From Adiantum capillus-veneris (lineage: Eukaryota > Streptophyta > Polypodiopsida > Polypodiales > Pteridaceae), in the NCBI GenBank assembly GCA_014529385.2, contig CM043948.1, forward strand, positions 20,388,951 through 20,452,950: a stretch of DNA of 64,000 nucleotides. The letters run 5' to 3'. This document shows, piece by piece, positions 33,291-44,559 of the stretch (the stretch's first letter is position 1; the number at the start of each line of letters is the position of its first letter). The position numbers and the translations under genes are program-made. Under the pieces are notes generated by a model. It did not search any database, was not told the origin of the DNA, and saw nothing but the letters and a program-made list of their open reading frames with translations.

Positions 33291-34878
33291 AGCTCAAGCG
33301 AAGAAAACCACTAGAGAACCAGAGAAGGGAAAGTCAGAGACTGAATTGGCTAGTCAAGGACGACGAAGCCATAGAAACACATGGAAAGCTAGGAAAGCAC
33401 GCATGAAACTGAAAAAAGAACAGCAAGACGTGATTCTAGCTGAGGAATTAAAACAAACAAAAGACAGATTAGAGAAACTTGAGAGTCAAAACGGAATACG
33501 GGAAATGGACTCTGAAAAGTCGAAACTGAAGAGCGTCAAAGAGACAACGAGCGTGAGCTCAGGGGGATCAATGTCAGTCGACAAAGTACACGAACCATTG
33601 GATGCACTGATGAGAGCTTACGAAGCGAGATTAAAGAGCAACCAAACACAAGAACAACGGTGGTTGACTTATCCAAATGCGGAATTGGAAAAGCACAGAC
33701 TCGAAATGTGTCAAACAATGATCGAGACTGCACAAGCCTTGTTAGAACCACCTAGAGAACCAATGAATTGTGGAGCGGAAAACCCAATTCGTCAAGAGAC
33801 CATCCTCTCATGGGTAGTTGAAAAGCCTAACAGTGCACAAAAGCCTGAAAAAATGCGCGGGGATGAACGTATAGTGATGAACACAACATATCAAGAAATA
33901 GAGAGTTTTCATCCTATGATACAGAGGTCTTACGGAAGAGATGAGGATTACAATGAGTTTTGGAAACAAGTGAGAGAGGCAAACTTTGCAAACGAGCTGA
34001 GTTGTCAAGCTAATCAGACTAATGGGGAAAAGGACATCAGGAATCCTCCCATAGAGGAATTTGAGGCAGGATCTCAAGTGGACTTAGATCTGCATTCTTA
34101 CTGGGGAGATGGAGGCTCTGTTAGAACAGTAGAGAGTAAACCTCATTCGCTGAATACCTTACCTTCATACTTAGGAGAATATGAAGCAAAATCTCAGATT
34201 AGAGCACTTCCCTCACGAGGAATCTCTTCAGAAAAATTTATGGACTCGCAAGGATTGATAGAGATTTTGTCAACACTAGTGACATGCACTATCACCCTAG
34301 CTGAGCTTTTGAGACTACGACCAAACATGTGGGCAACTGTAGGAAAATGCTTCGAGAAATTTGGGATAAAAGACCCAACTACAAAACTGCAAGAGGGCAT
34401 ACGAGAGCTAAGTAAGCCACAAAAAAATGCTAAGCCTGTACCTTTGAAGAAGGTCGGAGAGTATTCCGAAGGCGAAGAGGGGAATACAACCTTACCAGTT
34501 GAATTCCAAGGAGCTAACAGGATGGCAATACTTGGCAGCGGGGTTGGGGTAGCCATTGCTACGAAAGAAATCTGGAAAAAATGGGGAAAATCGGCGAAGA
34601 AAAACGAGGTTGAAACTCCAACTAGCGGACAACATATGGAGAGACCTTTGGGACTATTAGAGAAAGTCGTAGTGACTTCTTGCGGAATTGAGTACGAGCA
34701 TACCTTTGCTATTGTTGACTTTGGGAAGGAGAATAACTATGATATTATACTTGGAAGACCGTTCATGAGACAGTTGAAAATGGTCCAAGATTGGGGTTAC
34801 AACCACATATACCTGAGACATATGGAAACCACTACTCGTGTGAACCTAAAAGACCATAGCTACAAGGATGTGAATTGA
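33247..34878 (+). CDS. Gypsy-D PR1 region: gag C-terminal extension and first retropepsin
   Basis: This is a 543-codon open stretch with a charged N-terminal half (Lys/Glu-rich, probably coiled). A retropepsin-like domain occupies about residues 420-543: AILGSGVGVAIATKEIWKKW, LLEKVVVTSCGIEYEHTFA, YDIILGRPFMRQL. The expected catalytic Asp of the D-S-G motif is Gly here (GSG), so this copy would be inactive even though the frame is long. The conserved ILGRP flap-end motif is intact. The next open stretch (34909-35661) continues the linker after a TGA at 34876. Confidence 0.75.
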   Translation: MVLKMTLIPTQVITRAQAKKTTREPEKGKSETELASQGRRSHRNTWKARKARMKLKKEQQDVILAEELKQTKDRLEKLESQNGIREMDSEKSKLKSVKETTSVSSGGSMSVDKVHEPLDALMRAYEARLKSNQTQEQRWLTYPNAELEKHRLEMCQTMIETAQALLEPPREPMNCGAENPIRQETILSWVVEKPNSAQKPEKMRGDERIVMNTTYQEIESFHPMIQRSYGRDEDYNEFWKQVREANFANELSCQANQTNGEKDIRNPPIEEFEAGSQVDLDLHSYWGDGGSVRTVESKPHSLNTLPSYLGEYEAKSQIRALPSRGISSEKFMDSQGLIEILSTLVTCTITLAELLRLRPNMWATVGKCFEKFGIKDPTTKLQEGIRELSKPQKNAKPVPLKKVGEYSEGEEGNTTLPVEFQGANRMAILGSGVGVAIATKEIWKKWGKSAKKNEVETPTSGQHMERPLGLLEKVVVTSCGIEYEHTFAIVDFGKENNYDIILGRPFMRQLKMVQDWGYNHIYLRHMETTTRVNLKDHSYKDVN

Positions 34879-34908
34879 ACACCAGTTGAAGAGTTTGATT
34901 CAGCTACT

Positions 34909-35661
34909 TTGGCAGGATCAGAGTTTCTAGCTTGGTTAGGCAAACCCAAAGAGTTATGGATGTGTGGAGCTTCGAACTGTGGAAGTCTGAAGCACGAAGA
35001 ATGTGTTTTAGAAAGGGCAATTGAAGATGAAACTTATATAGGTGAACCCTTTCCAGAGGACGCACTTGAACCATTAGCATGGACACACATTCGCGCAACC
35101 CTAGATGTTTGTGCAGTTCAAGATGTTCCCACAACAAAGTTCTGTGATAAAGATGGATATGATGTGGTTCCATACTTCATGATGAGAGCTATACTCGAAA
35201 AGGAGACTAAGAAGGTTGATACACCAGACAAGGAAGATAAAGAGGAGATGTTTCAGGACATTTCCAATCATCCAGAATGGGGAAATGAAGCTGACAATGA
35301 GTCCACAGACAACTCAAGCGAGAACGAGGAAACCATAAAGGATGTCAGATTCTATGACTTCCCAAATCAGACTGAAAAATGTCAGAAACGCTACAGAGAA
35401 AAGAGAAAAACAAAAGGGGTTAGAAACAATCCGATGCCTAGGATAAGAGGGAAAAACCAATTCTTAATGCTAGTAAAGGCGGAAGATTGTGTCAAGGACA
35501 AGATTTTTGAAAAAATGAGAGGAAATGTGGAAACGAGCTCACAGAAAGACAAACAAAGCTCAAGAAATCGAGTTCAACCCAGTGAAACGAACATCAAAAC
35601 AGATAAAGCGGAAAACAACATGAGAAACAAGGAAAACAAAGAGTCCAAATTAGAACGCTGA
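34909..35661 (+). pseudogene. Gypsy-D PR-RT linker
   Basis: 250 codons, acidic then very basic (Lys/Asn/Arg-rich C-terminus). No catalytic motif is visible. It lies in the same direction and immediately between PR1 and RT, so it is the spacer of the same polyprotein, bounded by stops at 34876 and 35659. Confidence 0.65.
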
Positions 35662-35754
35662 AACAAGTAAAGAGCGTTAAAGAAAACTCTGAAAGAAGTT
35701 TGGACGACTGAAATCGAGAGTGGTGAGGACGAAAACGCCAATATCAAGGGAAAC

Positions 35755-37391
35755 ATGGATGTTCCCTCTCACTACAAGAAATTTACGATAGAGGATAAGA
35801 AGGTCATATTAACCCAGCCTATCAGAGAAACAAAGGAGAACGAATCCTATGATGGACCAGAGGACACCAAAAAGATTGATTTAGCAGCTCCACGAGAGGA
35901 ACCGAGACCGGTATACATAGCTACAGACTTGTCTCCGGAAGAAGAAGAGAGACTTTTGAGTCTTCTTAGAGAATACAGGGATGTGTTTGCATGGTTGTAC
36001 AAGGACATGAAAGGAGTCGATCCATCAATATGCCAACACACAATTCCTTTGAAACAAGACGCTAAGTCTAGCAGACAAAGACCATACACGTATAATGACA
36101 CGTTTGCTAAGCGAATCAAAGAAGAAATAGACAAGCTAATGGAAGCTGAATTCATATATGAGATTGAGCACACGAAATGGGTATCTCCGATTGTGGTAGT
36201 GCCTAAGAAAAATGGAAAAGTCCGAGTGTGTGTCAATTTGAAGAAAGCAAATGCTGCGACAATCAGGGACAATTATCCCTTGTCGATAACTGATCATGTT
36301 CTAGAACGTGTATCGAGGAAAAGAGCATTTCCCTTTCTAGATGGATTTTTAGGATATAATTAGCTTGCCATTGTGCCAAAAGATCAACACAAAACATCTT
36401 TTGCAATGGAGTGGGAAATTATGCGTATCAAGTTATGCCGTTTGATTTAACTAATGCTCCCGTAACATTCCAAAGGCTGATGACGCATGCTTTCAAAGAG
36501 TACTTGAGGTTGTTTCTAGAAATATACATGGTTGATTTGTGTGTACACTCTCTTCTGAGAGATGAGCATCTAGAACACCTAAGAAAGGTATTCGAGAAAT
36601 GTAGGACATATCGCATTTGTCTCAATCCTGAGAAATGTGTGTTTATGGTCCGACAAGGAAGAACTCTAGGACATATTGTCTCACATAACGGAATATCCAC
36701 GGATATGGAAAAGATAAAAGTAATAGTGGATATGCCTAGACCAACCAACATGAAACAAGTGCAGAGCTTTATGGAAAATTGTGGATATTATAGACGATTC
36801 ATTTACATGTACGCTATAATAGGCCAACCACTTTACATGCTAATAGGAGATTGGGAGAAGATATTCCATGTACATATAGATGCTTCGGCATATACAATAG
36901 GATGCATCGTGACTCAACCAGAAGAAGGAAACATGGATTTTCCAATCTGCTATGCTAGTGGACAGCTCAACAATGCTGAAAGGAATTACACAACAACAGA
37001 GCGAGAGGGATTAGGAATGATTTATGTTGTGAAGAAATTTTGGCATTATCTTCTAGCCAATAAGTTTGTGTTTTTCACAGATCATCAAGCCTTGCTCTAC
37101 CTAGTGAACAAACCATGCAATACGGGATGAATAGTGAGATGGTTCATCATCTTATTAGAATTCGACTTCACGGTAGTAGTAAAAAAAGGAAAGACACATC
37201 TTAGAGCGGATCACCTTTCAAGGTTGACGAATGGAGAAGACCCTATAGGTGTAGATGACGACATGCCAGATGCGTACTTATTCAACATAGAAATGATACC
37301 AAAGTGGTCTCAGGATGTTGTTAGTCTATTAACCTATGGAGGAGAGTTTGATAGAAAAGAATACAACCAGAAAGAAGTTACTATTCAGTAA
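35755..37391 (+). pseudogene. Gypsy-D reverse transcriptase and RNase H
   Basis: The RT starts within 35755-36363 (LTQPIRE ... WVSPIVVVPKKNGKVRVCVNL ... LDGFLGYN). It continues after a TAG at 36361 and a frameshift with MPFDLTNAPVTFQRLM. The catalytic YMDDL is YMVDL here (near 36525), so one active-site Asp is lost; Gypsy-E keeps YMDDL. RNase H has HIDASAYTIGCI, TTTEREGLGMIY and FTDHQALLYLV. About 30 residues between RT thumb and RNase H, present in E, are deleted near 36845. It ends in the linker cut by Copia-2. Confidence 0.87.
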
Positions 37392-37461
37392 TCCAAAAAT
37401 CTTCAGTTGATTGCAGGAAGGTTGTATCACTTAGTAACCGATAACATTTTAAGGTTATGCA

Positions 37462-37688
37462 TGTTACCATATACATGTGGTAGTGATGTGTGTGAACACA
37501 CTAGGACCGCCGGGGCATTTTTTCCCTCTTTAGGAGGTTTTTTTCCCCGTGCATTGTATATACGCCCATCACTCTAGGGCTATCTATCTTTTCATTGCAC
37601 ACTAAGTAACACACTCTCTATTGTGTGCCTTGAGCTTCCTTTGTCTTCTCCAAGCTGTGTGTGTTTCTCTGCAACCCTAATTCCAACA
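37462..37688 (+). repeat. Copia-2 5' LTR
   Basis: TGTTACCATATA to TTCCAACA, 227 bp, with a TATATA box near 37557. The primer site TGGTATCAGAGC follows at 37691-37702. Confidence 0.94.
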
Positions 37689-37690
37689 AT

Positions 37691-37702
37691 TGGTATCAGA
37701 GC
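37691..37702 (+). promoter_or_regulatory. Primer-binding site of Copia-2
   Basis: TGGTATCAGAGC two bases after the 5' LTR, tRNA-iMet type. Confidence 0.92.
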
Positions 37703-37957
37703 AGGTCACGTCCTCCCGGGCTTAGTCGCCAGTTGCTCTAGCACACGCCTGCTCAATGAGCTCATTACGGCCTCCGTTTCCACTACAGGCAGTACTGCAT
37801 AGGCTATTTCGTCATTTTGTGCAAAATTTCTGTCACTGCCGTTTTCTGCATTACAGGTGCCTTATAGTCTTTTACGGTTTGTACTATATAGCACAGGTTG
37901 TTCCCTCTTTGTTTCTCCTATTTTCGAGCAGTTTTCACATCAGGTGCAGCATTTACC

Positions 37958-39694
37958 ATGGCTGACAACAACAACACAGATGTGTTCAAGATGTTTGTTG
38001 TTGAGGACAGGTTGGATGGGGATAACTACCCTATGTGGGGTTATATGATGCAACATGTTCTTGTGTCAAAGGGTGTCTGGAACATTGTGCAGGGCATTGA
38101 TGTACTTCCTGGTTCTGAGGATGTAGGCGATGTTGAGGATGTTACAAGTCTTGCTACAAGGATTGCAGCTGTAAGAGTTGTTTTGTCTACTGCAGAACAA
38201 GCTCGTTGGGATGTTAAGGATGCGCAGGCTCATGCATTGATTGTGTTGTCTGTGAAGCGCACCATTGTTCCTCACATCCGTTCAGCAAAGTCAACAAAAC
38301 AGGCTTGGGATATTTTAGCAGGTCTTTATGCAAGCCGCAATGAGGCTAAAATTGCTTTGTTGTGTAAAGAGATGGAGTCAAAGATTATACATGAGGAAGA
38401 TGATATGGACACTTTCCTTGCTAGTGTCAAGAATATCAATGAGCAGCTTATTTCTGTAGGTGAAGTCATTTCAGACAGTTCCCTTGTGCAGACTGTTCTT
38501 GATGCCTTACCAGATTCCTACCAGACTTTTGCTAGTACTTGGAGACTTATGACCCAAGGAAATCCTGAAGTTGTCAAGTTTGATGCATTATGCACATTTT
38601 TGTTGCAAGAGTCACTTTTCAGAAAAAACAGGACTAGGAAGCGTGCAGCTGAACAGGCTTTTATTGCTTCTCAAATAAAGGGTGGTAACAGTAATGCAGC
38701 CACTTCTTATGGTTCTGCTGCGAGTGGCAAAAATTATGTTCCTAATGCTTCTGCTGGCAGTACTTCATCTGGCAATTATGGTGATAAGGGCAAAAAGAAG
38801 ATGCGTTGCCATTATTGTAAAGCCAATGATCACTTGATCAAGTCGTGTCCTAAGTTGAAGGCCAAAGAGGCTAAGAAGAAAGAGGGTGGTTCCACTACAA
38901 ATGTTGGTTCCACTACAAATGCAGCCATTGTTGAGTCTTCTGTGAAAGGAGACTATAATGCTGATGTTGATGCAGAATGGGCTTTTAGCGCAGAGTGCAC
39001 TTACAATCCTGCTGTCCATGATGCATGCTTGTCAATTGCTGCGGATTCACATCTGTGGTATTTTGACAGTGGTTCTACAAAGCACATTACCTCACATCGT
39101 GAATTGTTTACCTCTCTCGATTCTGTCCCTCATGGGAATTCAGTCACTTGTGCCAACAACGCCTCTTATCCAGTTCAGGGAGTTGGAAAGATTGTGCTCA
39201 TTGCTGCTAATGGCAATTCCTTCACACTTGTTGATGCACTTTATGTACCTGGGATCAAGAAGAATCTCTTGTCTGTATCCTCACTTGCTAGACTTGGACT
39301 TGTAGTCAAATTTGTGGATGACAGATGTACAGTTCATAATCTCAGTTTTGGTGATGAAATTGTTGCATCTGGGCTTTTGTGCCGTGGGCTGTATAAGCTC
39401 ACTTTATATGACAAGTGTGGACAAAATTTTACAAATGTTGTTGCAGATTCAAGGTCTATTTCAGATGCAAAACTTTGGCATGCACGTTTTGGTCATCTGA
39501 ATTTTGTCAGTTTGCTGCGTTTGCAGAAATCTAATAAGGTTGCTTCTTTGCCACCTCTTGAAGCACCTATCAAACATGTTTGTGAAGCCTTTATTTTGGG
39601 TAAGATGCAGCATTCTAAATTTCCAAAGGATGGTTCAGTTCGGGCCACATGCAGGTTGCAGCTTGTGCATAGTGATGTTTGTGGGCCCATGTAA
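37958..39694 (+). pseudogene. Copia-2 gag-protease-integrase N-part, 578 codons, truncated by TAA
   Basis: The start ATG at 37958 gives MADNNNTDVFKMF and the gag core EDRLDGDNYPMWGYMMQHVL. The intact CCHC knuckle is CHYCKANDHLIKSC. The protease (LWYFDSGSTKHIT) and integrase zinc region (KLWHARFGHLNF ... CEAFILGK) follow. The second zinc Cys is Phe. The frame ends at TAA 39692-39694, where Copia-1 has CAA, inside VHSDVCGPM of the integrase core. Gag and protease look complete, so gag products could in principle still be made. Confidence 0.9.
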
Positions 39695-42232
39695 ACTCCG
39701 TCCTTGGGCAGTTACCTGTACTTCGTGACTTTCATTGATGATTACTCCACGCATGCATGGGTATTTCCGCTTAAAGCGAAGTCCGAAGTTTTTATGTGCT
39801 TCAAAAAAATTTTGGCTATGGCTGAAAATGTCTCGAAATGTACTATGGGCACCCTCCATTCTGATTGAGGGGGGGAGTATATGTCTCATGAATTTAATGC
39901 ATTTTTGGCTAGTCGTGGGATAAAACACCAATGTACAGTGCCTTATACACCTCAGCAAAATGGTGTTGCTGAGAGGAAAAACAGGTCACTAACGGAAATG
40001 GCACGATGTATGGTCAAAAGTCAAGCTTTACCGCATTCTTTTTGGCTTGAGGCCATCATGTGTGCCACTTATGTACTTAACAGGTGTCCTACGAAAGCTT
40101 TGCAGTCTATTACTCCATATGAAGCATGGCATGATAGAAAGCCTTCTATTGAGCACATGCTGTTTGGCATATGCTTTGGTGCCACAAGTGCAGCGCAGAA
40201 AATTGGATGATAAGGCTGTCAAATGTATTTTTGTTGGCTATAGTGCTGAAAGAAAAGGTTACAGGTTGTATCATCTGCAAACAAAACGTATTCTGGTTTC
40301 TCGGGATGTAGTGTTTGTGGAAGATTCTGTTAAACCCTTGCTGTCATGTACTAGAGACAGTAATGTAAGCTCACAAGACATTTATGACACTTTGTTGCCT
40401 CTTTTCAGTGGTGGAAATACGAATGTAAGTTCCAATGAGGCAAATGTACAGCGTATGGGGGTTTCTGAAAATGTTTTAGATCAGCCTATTACTGATGCAG
40501 ATGTACATGATGTACTTGATGAGGAAAGGGCTGAAAATGAGCAGGCTAGAGGTATGCCAAAATGGCTGGTGCACACTTTGCGTGACAGTAAATTGGATGA
40601 ACCTTTGTCTAGTCGTACTCGTTCAGGCTCTTGCCATGTATCTTATGCATCAGATTGTTATGCTTTGGCTGTGTCTAGTTTACATGATGTTGATGAGCCT
40701 CTATCTTTTGATGAAGCACAAAATTCAGAAAATTGGATGGCTGCCATGCAATCAGAATATGATGCACTTATAGAAAATGACACATGGACTTTATGTGATT
40801 TGCCTCCTGGCAAAAAGGCCATTGGTACGAAGTGGGTTTACAAGTTGAAACGCAAGCCGGATGGTGAGATCGATCGCCATAAGGCTCGACTTGTTGCAAA
40901 GGGTTATGCACAGAAAAAAGGCATAGATTATGAAGAGACTTTTGCTCCCACTTGTCGTATGACTACTGTGCGTTTTCTATGTGCATTGGCAGCTCATTTT
41001 GGTTGGGATGTACATCAATCAGACATTGTTACTGCTTTCTTGAATGGTGACATATTTGAGGAAGTTTATGTAACGCAGCCTCGCGGTTTTGTCATAAAAG
41101 GACAAGAGGACAAAGTGTGCAGATGTAAGAAGGCTTTGTATGGGTTGAAGCAATCTCCTCGTGCTTGGTATGAGAAAGCTGACACTCATTTGGTCAAACA
41201 AGGCTTTCGTAACAGTCCAACAGAAAGCACATTGTATGTAAAGCGTGAGGGTGATGTACTTCTCATTGTGGTTCTTTATGTTGATGATTTGCTGATCACT
41301 GGACCAAATGAGAAACATATTGCTGAATTTAAGTCTGATTTGAATGCTACTTTCAAGATGAAATATTTGGGACTGTTGCATCATTATTTGGGTATACAGT
41401 TTAAGCAGTGTGATGGTGGTATTGCCTTGTGTCAGAAAAGTTACATAGAGACATTGCTATGTAAGTTTGGACTTGAGGATTGTAAACCTATTGCCACCCC
41501 ATGGAAACAGGTTTGAAGTTGATTCTACATGATGCTGGTGATCCTGCTGATGTCACTCTTTCCCAAACTGCTGTTGGCTGCCTCATTTATGTATGCAACA
41601 CGAGGCCGAATATTCAGTTTGCAGTCTCACAGGTCAGCAGATTCATGCATAGCCCAGGGTCTAAGAATTGGCAGGCTGTCAAGAGGATTTCCCGCTACCT
41701 TAGTGGCACTTTACATCTTGGCTTGTTTTATCCCAAGGGGGGATCATTGCCGCCAGACTTACATGCTTTTTCGGACTCAGATTGGGCTGGTTGTTTTGAC
41801 ACGCGAGTGTCCACAAGTGGTTTTTGTTTCATGCTTGGCAGTTCATGTATATCATGGTTGAGCAAGAAGAAACCTACTGTGGCCACTTTGAGTTGTGAGG
41901 CTGAGTATAGGGCAGTCTTCACAGCTACGGTTGAGTGTGTATGGCTCAGACGCCTTATGGCTGATTTGGGTGTTGGACAGGACACTGCCAACAATATCTA
42001 CACTGACAGTCAGAGTGCATTGGCAATTGCGAGGAACCCAGTTTTTCATGCTCGCACAAAGCACATTGAGGTGCATTACCACTATGTCAAGGAGAGGCTC
42101 TTAGCAGGAGAGATCAGCTTGGCTTATGTGCCAACACAGGACAACCTTGCAGATCTTTTCACAAAGGCATTGCCTCGTGAGAAGCTTGAAGCTTTCCGCA
42201 AAGCTTTGGGCTTACTCCCCTTTGTGGACTGA
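39695..42232 (+). pseudogene. Copia-2 pol remainder (integrase, RT, RNase H)
   Basis: The integrase core continues with FIDDYSTHAW and then HSD*GGEY (TGA at 39866, where Copia-1 has CGA), and QQNGVAERKN. An 11 bp deletion near 40160 shifts the frame. The RT follows in 40180-41510 (DTWTLCDLPPGKKAIGTKWV, YVDDLLITG). A one-base loss in CCACCCCATGG near 41500 shifts again into RNase H (FSDSDWAGCF, SCEAEYRAVF, YTDSQSALAI, RTKHIEVHYHYVKERL), which ends at TGA 42230. Confidence 0.92.
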
Positions 42233-42307
42233 TCTTGTCCTCAGTGCATGGCACTTCCCTTTACTCATGTGCCAGCTCTCGTTCACCGCATCACTCCAGG
42301 GGGGATT

Positions 42308-42534
42308 TATTACCATATACATGCGGTAGTGATGTGTGTGAACACACTAGGACCGCCGGGGCATTTTTTCCCTCTTTAGGAGGTTTTTTCCCCCGTGCAT
42401 TGTATATACGCCCATCACTCTAGGGCTATCTATCTTTTCATTGCACACTAAGTAACACACTCTCTATTGTGTGCCTTGAGCTTCCTTTGTCTTCTCCAAG
42501 CTGTGTGTGTTTCTCTGCAACCCTTATTCCAACA
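42308..42534 (+). repeat. Copia-2 3' LTR
   Basis: 227 bp starting TATTACCATATA (a TG to TA change in the terminal dinucleotide) and ending CCAACA. It follows the polypurine tract AGGGGGGATT (42298-42307). It is nearly identical to the 5' LTR by eye. Confidence 0.93.
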
Positions 42535-43114
42535 ATGCATCAATTCTGAAGAATATAACATATATCTGCGAGAAGCACACGTTATGGAATGTGCATTTCA
42601 TTGTTCAAGAAGGAACACGTACAAGAATCTGTTACAACTAGGAGTCTACTGGCCAAGAATGAAAGAGAGTGTACATGAATATGTCACAGTATGTATTACA
42701 TGTTTGTCAAAACCGCCCGCTGAGTATTCAACATTGTATCAGATAATTATCGCTCCTCAATGGAGTCAATATATTGTTGAATATCTCACAAATAGAACTT
42801 TTCCAAAGGGAACCTTAAAAGCGCGTCAGAGAGCTGTACAGACAGAAGCACAAGATTACGCTTTAATAGGAAATCAACTCTATAAGAGAGGAAAGGACAA
42901 CCAGCTTAGGATATGCGCATTAGAGTCAGAGTGTGTGATAATCCTAGAGCAAGCTCATGGAGGAGTAGGTGGAGGCCATTTCTCAGGTGATAAGACAGCA
43001 AAAATTGTCTTAGCTGCAAGAATATGGTGGCCGACATTACACATGGACGCTGAGGAATACGTAAAACGATGGAAATTGTCAGCGGCGGACAAAAGTACCA
43101 CTGAAAAGAGATGA
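42535..43114 (+). pseudogene. Gypsy-D duplicated integrase zinc-binding module
   Basis: Two successive H2C2 modules occur. The first (REAHVMECAFHCSRRNTYKNL ... VYWPRMKESVHEYVTVCITC) completes the linker AGRLYHLVTDNILRLC left of Copia-2. The second has its own linker (WSQYIVEYLTNRTFP ... ALIGNQLYKRGKDNQLRIC), then EQAHGGVGGGHFSGDKTA ... IWWPTLHMDAEEYVKR, where the final Cys pair is degraded. A normal Gypsy integrase has one such module. Gypsy-E shows the same pair in the same order. Confidence 0.8.
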
Positions 43115-43115
43115 T

Positions 43116-44110
43116 ATGCCACTTAGACCAATGATGGGAGCAAGAGCCTTTGCAAAATGGGGGATTGATTATGTTGGACCTATCTCACCTCCTGCATACA
43201 GGACTCATCCACAATACATCATTGTGACAACGGACTATCTAACAAAGTGGGTTGAGGCAAAAGCAACTCAAAAAGCAGATGCCAGGACCACGGCACAATT
43301 TCTATATGAATACGTCTTTGTATGATATGGATTACCAATAGAAATTGTGAGTGATCGAGGCACACACTTCATAAATGAAGTGATAGAGATCCTTCTAGAT
43401 AAATTCATGGTAATACATAGAAAATCAGCTCCGTATCATCCCCAAGCCACTGGACAAGTTGAAGCGAGGAACAAAACCATATGCACGGTCCTTACAAAGA
43501 TTGTATCTGAGTCGAGAACTGATTGGGACCAGAAATTGCATTCGACATTATGGGCGTATAGGGTAGCATATAAAGCATCCATAGGAACGACCCCATACAA
43601 CATGGTTTTTGGTTTGAATGCTATTTTACTAATAGAATTTTGAATTCCAACACTAAGTGTAGCTAAGGAATTAGAGTGGACAGGACATGAGCTTTCAGAT
43701 AGAATAGACGACCTTGAAAAGCTAGATAAGCTTCGCTTAAAAGCCGTGGCTTCAATCTACGCTCAGAAAAGGCGACAAAAAGAGTTCTTTGATAAGCATG
43801 TGCGAACTAAAGAGTTTAATATTGGGGACTTTGTCCTAGTATACACTCTAAAACAGCATGCAAAAAAACTTAAAAAGCGAGGGATGGGACCTCTTGTGAT
43901 TAAATATCTATCACCAAGTGGGGCCGTCAAGCTTGCTACATTAGACGGAGAAGAAATGCCAAACTGGATTAGTGGATGTAGATTGAAGAAGTATCATTTT
44001 CCACTAACCCAAGAGATGCTTCTCAAAATACATCAAGATAAGCTGCGACCTCAAAAAAAGAAAAATATTTTTGAGGAAGCGCAAGCGGAAGCAAAAGAAA
44101 GAATGGAGAA
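43116..44110 (+). pseudogene. Gypsy-D integrase core and C-terminal domain
   Basis: The core has WGIDYVGPI (first Asp), IVSDRGTHF (second Asp) and HPQATGQVEARNKTI (Glu). A TGA at 43324 and another at 43642 break the frame. The C-terminal part from 43746 (RRQKEFFDKHVRTKEFNIGD ... FVLVYTLKQHAKKLKKRGMG ... LVIKYLSPSGAVKLATLDG) is the GPY/F-like module and runs directly into PR2 in the same frame. Confidence 0.88.
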
Positions 44111-44549
44111 AAGAAGACTACTGCGTCAGAGACAGCGCAATGAAGGAGCCTTACGAATAAACATAGTCAATGTTTCTGAAATGGGTGAAGACAAAGTAGA
44201 ACCTATCATCGAGGTCAAAGTGGGCACAAACCAAGTGAAAGTCAGAGCACTATTGGATTTAGGAGCACAAGATAACCTGCTTTCAGTCAGTTTGTACAAG
44301 CAATTGAAACATGACACTAAGCTGCAAACTACCAAACAGGAGTTGAAGAGTTATTCAAAACACTCAATTAAAGCAATCGGATGCACAGTACTGCACGTAC
44401 AGATAAATCAATATGTGTATTCACATATGTTTTATGTGGTTGAAGACAAAGCTACGCAACATCCGTTGTTGCTAGGACAACCGTGGCAAAAGCAGTACAA
44501 TGAGATGATTAATTGGAGCTCTAATTCAGTTAACATCAAATATGAGTAG
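44111..44549 (+). CDS. Gypsy-D PR2: second retropepsin-like domain fused after integrase
   Basis: In the same open frame as the integrase C-terminus (43746-44549, 267 codons) there is a retropepsin-like unit: PIIEVKVGTNQVKVRALLDL, GAQDNLLSVSLYKQL, then HPLLLGQPWQKQYN. The order is strand, D-x-G turn, ILG-type motif, about 110 residues, as in retroelement proteases. The active triad is DLG here but DTG in Gypsy-E (VDTGARVNGVS), so the ancestor probably had a catalytic motif. PR1 already occupies the normal position, so the lineage has two protease-like domains. Whether PR2 ever cleaved is unknown. Confidence 0.72.
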
Positions 44550-44559
44550 GAAAGTCAAT

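Larger units (their letters stand above)
37462..42534 (+). mobile_element. Copia-2: Ty1/Copia retrotransposon inserted in Gypsy-D
   Basis: 5073 bp with two 227 bp LTRs and a perfect 5 bp target duplication ATGCA (37457-37461 and 42535-42539). It belongs to the same family as Copia-1 but is better preserved: two nonsense changes and two frameshifts are visible in pol. It splits the first copy of the duplicated zinc-binding module of Gypsy-D. Confidence 0.96.
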
